Assembly (NCBI GenBank): GCA_024404475.1
Contig: JAKSPV010000016.1
Coordinates: 1 to 16,965 of the forward strand
Direction: 5' to 3'
DNA from: Clostridia bacterium
GTDB lineage: Bacteria > Bacillota > Clostridia > Oscillospirales > CAG-272
Length of the DNA stretch: 16,965 bases
This document shows positions 4,833-12,128 of this stretch, piece by piece. The position numbers were made by a program, and so were the translations under genes. The notes under the pieces were generated by a model. That model did not search any database. It was not told the DNA's origin and worked only from the letters and a program-made list of their open reading frames with translations. The stretch's first letter is position 1, and every line of letters starts with the position of its first letter.

Positions 4833-7370
4833 TTGCAGAGTGAGTACGCATCTGTGTATATCCTCGACGTGCCGTTCCACGCGGACAGCGCGTACGACTA
4901 TTATATCCCCGCACCGCTTGCGGGGCAGGTCGCGGCCGGCATGCTCGTCGCCGTTCCCTACGGACGGCAGAACCGCCGCATGACGGCGGCCGTCGTCGAA
5001 GTCCGCGGCACGACCGCGCTCGAGGAAGTGAAGCCGATCTTCGGTGTCGTTTCCGACGGCGTTCTGCTCTCGGACGAGGCGATCCGGCTCGCACTCTTTA
5101 TGAAGGAGCATACGCTCTGCACGTTCGGCGATGCCGTCCGTGCGATGATCCCCTCCGCCGCGATCTCCAAAGTGACGGATTTCTACGCCGTGTCCGACAC
5201 TGCGCCGGAACATATGAGGGGAGACCTTGCCGAAAAGCTCTCCGAAAAAGCGCTGTTTCTGCTGACGTTCATCCGCTCGCGCGGCAAGACGTCGCTCTCG
5301 CGCATCCGCGCCGAATTCGGCGAGGACACGGACGAGCTGCTCGCGGCGCTGCTCCGCGAGAAGTGCATCGTCCGCATCCGCGAAAGCGCGGAGGCGGGCT
5401 CCAACGTCCGCTTCACGACGTACGTCTCGCTCGCCGCTCCGGCGGAGGAGATCGAGAACATCCTTTCGGGCTGCGCGAAGACGAAGCTCCGCAGCGCGGC
5501 ACAGATCGAGGTGCTCAAAACGCTGCTCGCGAACGGCCGGCTCCGCGACGGGGAACTGTTCGCCATGAGCCGCGAGAACGCGACGCGCGTCCACCTCGCG
5601 GCGCTCGAGAAGAAGGGGCTCGTCCGGCTCGAAAAGGAGCCGCTCTACCGCAACCCGTACGCCGCGTCCGGCATGGCGCAGAAAGAAAACGTCCTCTCGA
5701 ACGAGCAGTCGGCGGCTTACGAAACGCTCGCGGCGCTCGCCGACAGCGGCGAAGCGAAGGCGGCGCTGCTCCACGGCGTGACCGGCTCCGGCAAGACCGC
5801 CGTGATCCGCGCGATGATCGACCACGTGACGGCCTCCGGCCGCGGGGTGATCGTCCTCGTGCCGGAGATCGCCCTGACGCCGCAGACCGTCGGCATCTTC
5901 GTCGGCTGTTACGGCGACAGAGTCGCCGTGATCCATTCCGGCCTTTCCGCCGGGGAACGCTTCGACGCGTACCGCCGCATCAAAGACGGACTTGCCGACG
6001 TCGTCATCGGGACAAGGTCGGCCGTGTTTGCGCCGCTGCCGCGCCTCGGCATGATCGTCATCGACGAGGAGCAGGAGCACACCTATAAATCCGATACCAA
6101 TCCGAAATATGCCGCTCACGACGTGGCGCGTTTCCGCGCGGCCGAGCACGGGGCACTCATGCTCCTCGCCTCCGCGACGCCGTCGCTGGGCAGTTACTAT
6201 AAAGCGAAGACCGGCGTCTACACGCTGGTGCAGCTCCGCGAACGCTACGGCGGCGCGAAGCTTCCGGAGGTGCGCGTGGCCGACATGCGGGAAGAGATCC
6301 GCTCCGGCAATCTCTCGCCCGTCGGCGAGACGCTCGCACAGTCACTCCGCGAAACGGTCGGCGGCGGCCGTCAGGCGATCGTTTTCCTCAACCGCCGCGG
6401 CTATAACAGCTTCATCACCTGCCGCGCCTGCGGCGAGAACGTCCGGTGCCCGAACTGCTCGGTGTCGCTGACCTATCACACGCGCCGCGCGATTGATGAC
6501 GGTGACGAGGAGGGCTACCTCCGCCGCCGCATGGCGAGCGGCATCCTCGCCTGCCACTACTGCGGCTACCGCACCCGCGTGCCCGCGACGTGTCCCTCGT
6601 GCGGAAGCGATCATTTCGCTTTCATGGGCTACGGGACGCAGCGCGTCGAGGAGGAACTGAACGGGATCCTGCCGGAGAAGCGCGTCGTCCGCATGGACAT
6701 GGATACGACGAGCGGCAAGTTCGCCCACGAGGCGATCCTGTCCGGCTTCCGGAGCGGCGAGACCGACGTCCTCGTCGGCACGCAGATGGTGACGAAAGGG
6801 CACGACTTCCCGCGCGTCACGCTCGTCGGCGTATTGAACGCCGATTCTTCGCTCTATCTCGATGACTTCCGCGCGTCGGAGCGCACGTTCGCCATGCTGA
6901 CGCAGGTGGTCGGCCGCGCCGGGCGCGGCAGCGATCCGGGCGTCGCCGTCGTGCAGACGATGAACCCCGGCTCCGAGGTGATCGCGCTTGCCGCGAAGCA
7001 GGATTACGAAGCGTTCTACGAACGCGAGATCCGCATCCGGCGAGCTTTGACCTTCCCGCCGTTCTGCGACATCGCCGTGGTCACGCTCTCGTCCGCCGAC
7101 GAAACGCTCGTCGGACAGTCGTCCGTCCGGCTCTCCGCGTGGATCCGCGAGGCACTCCGGACGAAATACGTCGACGTTCAGACGGTCGTCTTCGGCCCGT
7201 TCGAGGCACCGGTCTACAAGGTGCAGAACAAGTGCCGGATGCGCCTCGTCGTCAAATGCAAACTCAACCGCAAAAGCCGCGCGATGTTCGCCGATCTCCT
7301 CACCGAGTTCGGCCGCTCCGGCGGCAAACGCCTCACCGTCAGCGTGGACTTCAACCCGTCGTCGGTGTGA
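4833..7370 (+). CDS. priA: Primosomal protein N', PriA replication-restart helicase
   Basis: 845 residues from TTG 4833, which has AAAGGAGG (4817-4824) 8 bases upstream; an in-frame GTG at 4785 has no RBS and lies in a hairpin. An N-terminal fork-binding domain is followed by a superfamily 2 helicase core. Walker A GVTGSGKT is at about 315-322 and the DEEQEH box at 411-416. The zinc-binding region has eight Cys at about 530, 533, 539, 542, 574, 577, 587 and 590. The C-terminal helicase lobe carries VGTQMVTKGHDFP and QVVGRAGRG. PriA recognises stalled forks and reloads the DnaB-type helicase. The loop between the second and third Cys pairs is 31 residues, against 14 in E. coli PriA. coaBC, often just upstream in other Bacillota, is missing. 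Confidence 0.95.
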   Translation: MQSEYASVYILDVPFHADSAYDYYIPAPLAGQVAAGMLVAVPYGRQNRRMTAAVVEVRGTTALEEVKPIFGVVSDGVLLSDEAIRLALFMKEHTLCTFGDAVRAMIPSAAISKVTDFYAVSDTAPEHMRGDLAEKLSEKALFLLTFIRSRGKTSLSRIRAEFGEDTDELLAALLREKCIVRIRESAEAGSNVRFTTYVSLAAPAEEIENILSGCAKTKLRSAAQIEVLKTLLANGRLRDGELFAMSRENATRVHLAALEKKGLVRLEKEPLYRNPYAASGMAQKENVLSNEQSAAYETLAALADSGEAKAALLHGVTGSGKTAVIRAMIDHVTASGRGVIVLVPEIALTPQTVGIFVGCYGDRVAVIHSGLSAGERFDAYRRIKDGLADVVIGTRSAVFAPLPRLGMIVIDEEQEHTYKSDTNPKYAAHDVARFRAAEHGALMLLASATPSLGSYYKAKTGVYTLVQLRERYGGAKLPEVRVADMREEIRSGNLSPVGETLAQSLRETVGGGRQAIVFLNRRGYNSFITCRACGENVRCPNCSVSLTYHTRRAIDDGDEEGYLRRRMASGILACHYCGYRTRVPATCPSCGSDHFAFMGYGTQRVEEELNGILPEKRVVRMDMDTTSGKFAHEAILSGFRSGETDVLVGTQMVTKGHDFPRVTLVGVLNADSSLYLDDFRASERTFAMLTQVVGRAGRGSDPGVAVVQTMNPGSEVIALAAKQDYEAFYEREIRIRRALTFPPFCDIAVVTLSSADETLVGQSSVRLSAWIREALRTKYVDVQTVVFGPFEAPVYKVQNKCRMRLVVKCKLNRKSRAMFADLLTEFGRSGGKRLTVSVDFNPSSV

Positions 7371-7394
7371 CGCTCTCAGAAAGGAAGTAAAAAC

Positions 7395-7865
7395 ATGGCT
7401 GTACTGAACATTGTCAAAGAGGGCGACCCCACGCTGCGCAAGGTCTGCCGTCCCGTCACTGAGATCACGCCGCGTATCCTTACGCTGCTTGACGATATGA
7501 AAGACACGCTCCACCGCGCGAACGGCGTCGGCCTTGCCGCGCCGCAGGTCGGCGTGCTTCGCCGCATCGTCCTCGTCGAGTGCGAGGAGGGGGATCTTAT
7601 CGAACTCATCAACCCCGAGATCATCGAGCGTTCGGACGAGATCCAGGAGGAGGTCGAGGGCTGCCTCTCGATCCCCAATCGTTGGGGCATCACGCGCCGT
7701 CCGGCGCGCGTCACCGTCCGCGCGATGGATCGTACCGGTAAGACGTTCACCGTTTCCGGCGAAGACCTCAAGGCACGTGCGTTCTGCCATGAGATCGACC
7801 ACCTCGACGGCATTCTGTTCACCGACCGCACGATCCGGTATCTCGATCCGGACGAGATCGGTTAA
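7395..7865 (+). CDS. def: Peptide deformylase
   Basis: 156 residues with all three catalytic motifs: GVGLAAPQVG (from residue 44), EGCLS (88-92, metal ligand C90) and HEIDH (132-136, ligands H132 and H136 with catalytic E133). The enzyme removes the formyl group from the N-terminal methionine of new proteins at the ribosome exit. The length fits the shorter type of bacterial deformylase. The RBS is GAAAGGAAG. It lies 24 bases after priA and 18 before fmt, so both halves of the formylmethionine cycle are co-transcribed. Confidence 0.96.
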   Translation: MAVLNIVKEGDPTLRKVCRPVTEITPRILTLLDDMKDTLHRANGVGLAAPQVGVLRRIVLVECEEGDLIELINPEIIERSDEIQEEVEGCLSIPNRWGITRRPARVTVRAMDRTGKTFTVSGEDLKARAFCHEIDHLDGILFTDRTIRYLDPDEIG

Positions 7866-7883
7866 AGAAAGGTACCGTTTGCG

Positions 7884-8816
7884 ATGAGAGTCATGTTCAT
7901 GGGCACGCCGGACTTCTCCGTGGAAGTTCTCCGCGCGCTGACCGGGAGCCGTCACGAGGTCGTCGCCGTCGTGACGCAGCCCGATAAACCGAAAGGACGC
8001 GGATATCAGCTCGCGCCGCCGCCCGTCAAGGTTTTCGCACTGGAAAAGGGACTTCCCGTGTACCAGCCCGCGACGCTCCGGGACGAGGCGTTTGCCGAGT
8101 TGCTCCGCGAGACGGCGCCCGATGTCATCGTCGTTGCCGCCTACGCGAAGATTTTGCCGAAGTCCGTCCTTGACGCGCCGCGTTACGGCTGCGTCAACGC
8201 GCACGCCTCGCTCCTGCCGCGCCACCGCGGCGCCGCCCCGATCCAGCGGGCGATCATCGAGGGAGACGCCGAGACCGGCGTTGTCGCCATGCAGATGGCG
8301 GAGGGGCTCGATACGGGAGACATGCTCGTTACGGGCCGCGTGCCGATCCTGCCGGAGGACAATTTCGAAACGGTGCACGACAAGCTCGCCGCCATCGGCG
8401 GGAAGGTCATTCTTGACGCGCTTGACGCGCTCGAAAGCGGCACCGCAAATCCCGTAAAACAGGACGATTCGCTGGCGACGTACGCCGCCAAGATCACGAA
8501 AGAGGACTGCGTCCTCGATTTTACGAAGCCGCCGCGTGAGGTGCTCGACCGCATCCGCGGGCTCTCGCCCGTGCCGCTCGCGTTCTGCAAAACGCCGGAC
8601 GGCAAACTCTTCAAGATCGGTGCGGCGCATCTCGTGCCCGGTACGACGAACGCGGCGTCCGGCACCGTTTTGTCGCTCTCCCGCGGGGAGATCACCGTCG
8701 CCGTCGGCGGCGGGATGATCGCGCTCACGAGCGTGCTCCCGGAGGGCAAACGCATGATGAGCGCCGCGGACTGCATCAACGGCCGGCGCGTCGCCGTCGG
8801 CGATATTCTGGCTTGA
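7884..8816 (+). CDS. fmt: Methionyl-tRNA formyltransferase
   Basis: 310 residues. The N-terminal formyltransferase domain opens with MRVMFMGTPDFS. The catalytic triad region NAHASLLPRHRGAAPI gives N105 and H107, and D143 lies in GLDTGDM, matching E. coli N106, H108 and D144. A C-terminal OB-fold-like tRNA-binding domain starts near residue 205. It formylates initiator Met-tRNA using 10-formyltetrahydrofolate. The ATG follows AAAGAAAGG. Adjacent to def, as in most bacteria. Confidence 0.96.
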   Translation: MRVMFMGTPDFSVEVLRALTGSRHEVVAVVTQPDKPKGRGYQLAPPPVKVFALEKGLPVYQPATLRDEAFAELLRETAPDVIVVAAYAKILPKSVLDAPRYGCVNAHASLLPRHRGAAPIQRAIIEGDAETGVVAMQMAEGLDTGDMLVTGRVPILPEDNFETVHDKLAAIGGKVILDALDALESGTANPVKQDDSLATYAAKITKEDCVLDFTKPPREVLDRIRGLSPVPLAFCKTPDGKLFKIGAAHLVPGTTNAASGTVLSLSRGEITVAVGGGMIALTSVLPEGKRMMSAADCINGRRVAVGDILA

Positions 8817-8841
8817 ATTTTTACGGAAGGGAGTGACCGCC

Positions 8842-10179
8842 GTGGCAGACGGAAAAATGAATACGAACCCGCGCGCCCTGGCGATGCGCTCGCTTCTCTC
8901 GACCGAGCGGGACGGCAAATACGCCAACCTCGAAGTTTCCGCGATCCTTGACCGCTCGCGCATGAGCGACGCAGACCGGGGACTCTATACCGCGCTCGTC
9001 TACGGCGTCATCGAGCGGACGGTCACGCTCGACGAGATCATCTCGCAGTACGCGAAGCGGCCGCTCGCGTCGCTCGATGCCGAGGTGCGGTGCGCGCTCC
9101 GGCTAGGGCTTTATCAGCTTCTATATATGGATAAAATTCCGCCGCACGCCGCCGTTTCGGAGAGCGTGGAACTCGTCGGCGGACCCGCGCGCGGCTTCGT
9201 CAATGCGGCGCTGCGCTCGTTCCTCCGCGCCGGGATGAAGTTCGACCTTCCCGCGGAGGAGGATACCGTTCGGTATCTTTCGGTGAAATACAGCTGTCCC
9301 GAGGGGCTCTGTGCCCTCTGGCTCGATCAGTACGGCAGGGAGACGGCGGAGCAGATCCTTGCGTCATCCCTTGACCGCTCTCACGTCAGCGTCCGCGTCA
9401 ACACGCTCCGGACGAGCCCGGAACGGCTTGCCGATGCGCTCCGCGCAAAAGGCGAGACGGCAGGGCCGTCGCCGCTTTCGGACGATATGCTGCGGCTTTC
9501 CTCCGCGAAAGTCGCCGTTTCGGACTTTGCCGCCGATTGCTTCGTCGAGGATGAGGCGTCGCGGCTTGCCGTGTGCCTCCTCGGTGCAAGACCGGGTGAG
9601 CTGGTCGTCGATACCTGCGCCGCGCCCGGCGGCAAGAGCTTTTCGCTCGCGCTGGACATGCGGAACGAGGGGCGCGTCTGTTCCTTTGATCTCCACGCGA
9701 ACAAACTGTCGCTCGTGCGCCGCGGCGCCGAACGTCTCGGCATTTCGATCATTGAAACCGAAGCGCGCGACGCGCGCGAGCCGCGGGAAGATCTCGTCGG
9801 AAAAGCCGACCGCGTCCTCTGTGACGCGCCGTGCTCCGGCTTCGGCGTCATCGCCAAGAAGCCCGACGTCAAATACCGCCCGATCGAGGCGGCGATGGCG
9901 CTGCCCGCCGTGCAGCTCGCCGTTCTCCGCGGCGCCGCCGCATATGTGAAACCCGGCGGCCGGCTCGTCTACTCGACCTGCACGCTGAACCGGGCGGAGA
10001 ATGAGGACGTCGTCCGTGCGTTCCTCGCGGAGCGTGACGATTTTGCACTTGCGGTTCCCGAAATTGATCTCGGCGGCTGCCGGATCACAGACGGCGCGAT
10101 GGTGACGTTTCTCCCGCACGAGACCGGGACGGACGGCTTCTTTGCGGCGTTGCTCGAAAGACGGAGGCATGCGGAATGA
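8842..10179 (+). CDS. rsmB: 16S rRNA (cytosine-967-C5)-methyltransferase RsmB
   Basis: 445 residues. An N-terminal NusB-like RNA-binding domain (about 5-135) is followed by a Rossmann methyltransferase domain. The SAM motif is CAAPGGK (259-265), motif IV is DAPCSG with C331, and motif VI is YSTCT with C380; the last two cysteines are the product-release and nucleophile residues of RNA m5C enzymes. GTG 8842 is chosen because AAGGGAG (8827-8833) sits 8 bases upstream; GTG 8833 overlaps that RBS, and ATG 8857 would be too distant. Its stop overlaps the rlmN start in ATGA. Confidence 0.94.
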   Translation: MADGKMNTNPRALAMRSLLSTERDGKYANLEVSAILDRSRMSDADRGLYTALVYGVIERTVTLDEIISQYAKRPLASLDAEVRCALRLGLYQLLYMDKIPPHAAVSESVELVGGPARGFVNAALRSFLRAGMKFDLPAEEDTVRYLSVKYSCPEGLCALWLDQYGRETAEQILASSLDRSHVSVRVNTLRTSPERLADALRAKGETAGPSPLSDDMLRLSSAKVAVSDFAADCFVEDEASRLAVCLLGARPGELVVDTCAAPGGKSFSLALDMRNEGRVCSFDLHANKLSLVRRGAERLGISIIETEARDAREPREDLVGKADRVLCDAPCSGFGVIAKKPDVKYRPIEAAMALPAVQLAVLRGAAAYVKPGGRLVYSTCTLNRAENEDVVRAFLAERDDFALAVPEIDLGGCRITDGAMVTFLPHETGTDGFFAALLERRRHAE

Positions 10180-11264
10180 GTGATGTTCTTTCTTTCCCGA
10201 AGACGCCGGAGGGTGCCGTCGATCTTCTGTCGATGACGCCGTCGGAACTCGAAGCGTTCGTTCTGTCGCTCGGCGAGCCGCGCTACCGTGCGGAGCAGCT
10301 TTTCATCTGGATGCACCGCGGTACGGAATTTTCCGAGATGAACAATCTTCCGAAAGCGTTCCGCGAGAAGATCGCCGCGGCGGCGGAATACCGCCTGCCG
10401 AAGATCGAGCAGAAGTTCGTTTCGGCGAAGGACGGCACGATCAAGTATCTGTTTGCTCTGCCGGACGGCGAGTGCGTCGAGAGCGTCTTCATGCGCTACG
10501 AGCACGGCAACACGATCTGCGTTTCGTCCCAGGCGGGCTGCCGCATGGGCTGCCGCTTCTGCGCGTCCACGCTGACGGGCCGCGTGCGCAACCTCTGCGC
10601 GTCCGAGATTCTCGGACAGGTGATCGTCGCGTCGCGCGACACCGGCGAACGCATCGGCGGCGTCGTCATGATGGGCATCGGCGAGCCGCTCGACAACTAT
10701 GACAACGCGGTGCGTTTTCTGCACCTTGTTTCCGAGGAAAAAGGCCTCGGCATCGGTCTGCGCCACATCTCCGTTTCGAGCTGCGGTCTTGCCGACGGTA
10801 TCCGGCGTCTCGCCGGAGAGAACCTGCCCGTGACGCTTTCGCTGTCGCTCCACGCGACGACGGACGAGAAGCGCTCGGCATTGATGCCGGTCAACAAGCG
10901 CTATCCGCTTCGCGAGGTGCTCGGCGCGTGCCGGTACTATTTTGAGAAGACCGGGCGACGCGTCTCGTTCGAGTACACGCTGATCGCGGGGCAGAACGAC
11001 ACGAAAGAGGAAGCCGAGGCGCTGGCAAAACTGCTCCGGCGCGAGGTCGGCTCCGTCGTCCACGTCAATCTTATCATGCTCAACGAGGTCAAAGAAACGG
11101 GCCTCAAAACGACGTCCCGGCAGAGCGCGGAGCAGTTCCGCGACACGCTCACCCGGCTCGGCGTCACCGCGACGATCCGCCGCCGCCTCGGCAGCGACAT
11201 CGACGCGTCCTGCGGTCAGCTCCGTCTCCGCCGCCTCGAAGCGGCAGAGCAGCGGGAGCCGTGA
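10176..11264 (+). CDS. rlmN: Dual-specificity 23S rRNA/tRNA adenine-C2 methyltransferase RlmN
   Basis: 362 residues, a radical SAM enzyme. The CRMGCRFC cluster motif places the 4Fe-4S ligands at C122, C126 and C129. The conserved C346 in DASCGQLR corresponds to the Cys that is methylated during catalysis (Cys355 in E. coli), and a second Cys lies in GECVESV. GIGEPL and VSLHA-like segments (LSLSLHATTDEKR) fit the family. It methylates A2503 of 23S rRNA and A37 of some tRNAs. Translationally coupled to rsmB by a 4-base overlap. Confidence 0.95.
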   Translation: MSDVLSFPKTPEGAVDLLSMTPSELEAFVLSLGEPRYRAEQLFIWMHRGTEFSEMNNLPKAFREKIAAAAEYRLPKIEQKFVSAKDGTIKYLFALPDGECVESVFMRYEHGNTICVSSQAGCRMGCRFCASTLTGRVRNLCASEILGQVIVASRDTGERIGGVVMMGIGEPLDNYDNAVRFLHLVSEEKGLGIGLRHISVSSCGLADGIRRLAGENLPVTLSLSLHATTDEKRSALMPVNKRYPLREVLGACRYYFEKTGRRVSFEYTLIAGQNDTKEEAEALAKLLRREVGSVVHVNLIMLNEVKETGLKTTSRQSAEQFRDTLTRLGVTATIRRRLGSDIDASCGQLRLRRLEAAEQREP

Positions 11265-11293
11265 CCGATCCGAAACCGATTTATCAGTCTCTG

Positions 11294-11310
11294 CGGCGCC
11301 CACGGCGCCG
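11294..11310 (+). other. Perfect GC-rich hairpin ahead of the prpC ribosome binding site
   Basis: CGGCGCC-CAC-GGCGCCG gives a 7-bp all-GC stem with a 3-base loop. No T-run follows, so it is not a standard terminator. It ends 6 bases before CAGGAGG of the phosphatase gene. It could be an mRNA stability or processing element; function not shown. Confidence 0.45.
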
Positions 11311-11331
11311 ACCTTTCAGGAGGTGCGATCC

Positions 11332-12096
11332 ATGATCTCGTGCGGAAAAAGTGACATCGGCCGCAAACGTTCCGAAAATCAGGACTCCTATCTGATCCGG
11401 ACGTATGCGCCTGAGATCGTCCTTGCCGTCGTCTGCGACGGTATGGGCGGTGTGCACGGCGGACGCGAAGCCAGCCGTATCGCGGCGGAGCGGTTCGCTT
11501 CCTTTATCGACGCCTTTTTCGCGGCGGCGGAAGCGCCTGCGGCCGTTTCCGGCCATGCCGTTCTGTCGGCGCTGACGGAAGCCGTCTTTGAGGCGAACGA
11601 GGCCGTCCTCGCGCGAACGAAGGAGGACCCGTCGCTGCGCGGCATGGGCACGACGCTCGTCTCGACGCTCCGCGTCAGCGGCGTCGCCTACACGGTCAAC
11701 GTCGGCGACAGCCGGCTCTACCGCGTTTCCTGCGGCACGGCGGAGCAGATCACGAAGGATCATTCGCTTGTGCAGTACCTTGTCGATATCGGCCGGCTGA
11801 CGCCTGAGGAGGCGGCGACCGCGCCGAACCGCAACATCATCACGAAAGCCGTCGGCACCGGCGCCTCGATCGAGCCCGACACCTTCGTGACGCTCGTCGG
11901 CGTGGGAGACGTTCTGCTCCTTTGCTCCGACGGCCTTTCCGGGCAGCTTTCCCCCGAAACGATCGCGTCCGTCCTGACGTTCCCCGAAGGGGTGCAGTCG
12001 GAGGAAAACGCGCTGTCGTCCCTTGCCGAACTGATCCGCCTCGCGAACGAGCAGGGCGGGCCGGACAACATCACGGCGGTCCTTGTCGCCGACTGA
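11332..12096 (+). CDS. prpC: PP2C-family Ser/Thr phosphatase (PrpC/Stp)
   Basis: 254 residues with the PP2C metal-binding motifs in order: SDIGRKRSENQDSY at the N-terminus, CDGMGGVHGG, MGTTLV, VNVGDSRLYR, ITKDHS, LLCSDGLSG and GGPDNITAVL. The aspartates bind two Mn/Mg ions. In Bacillota this phosphatase reverses phosphorylation by the PASTA kinase encoded next. ATG 11332 fits CAGGAGG 8 bases upstream; the in-frame GTG at 11323 overlaps that site. No secretion or membrane segment, so cytosolic. Confidence 0.95.
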   Translation: MISCGKSDIGRKRSENQDSYLIRTYAPEIVLAVVCDGMGGVHGGREASRIAAERFASFIDAFFAAAEAPAAVSGHAVLSALTEAVFEANEAVLARTKEDPSLRGMGTTLVSTLRVSGVAYTVNVGDSRLYRVSCGTAEQITKDHSLVQYLVDIGRLTPEEAATAPNRNIITKAVGTGASIEPDTFVTLVGVGDVLLLCSDGLSGQLSPETIASVLTFPEGVQSEENALSSLAELIRLANEQGGPDNITAVLVAD

Positions 12097-12128
12097 CGGG
12101 CTGATCCCGGAAAAAGGAGTATTACCGA

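Noticed and set aside
4707..6149. Minus-strand open frame of 480 codons across the start of priA
   Set aside because: Crosses the rpoZ-priA gap and the TTG start region of priA; His/Arg/Asp-rich product without a domain.
6342..8963. Minus-strand open frame of 873 codons across priA, def, fmt and rsmB
   Set aside because: It spans four genes with intact motifs on the plus strand, including their RBS regions, and its translation is low-complexity and Arg/Asp/Ala-rich. Shadow of strong codon bias.
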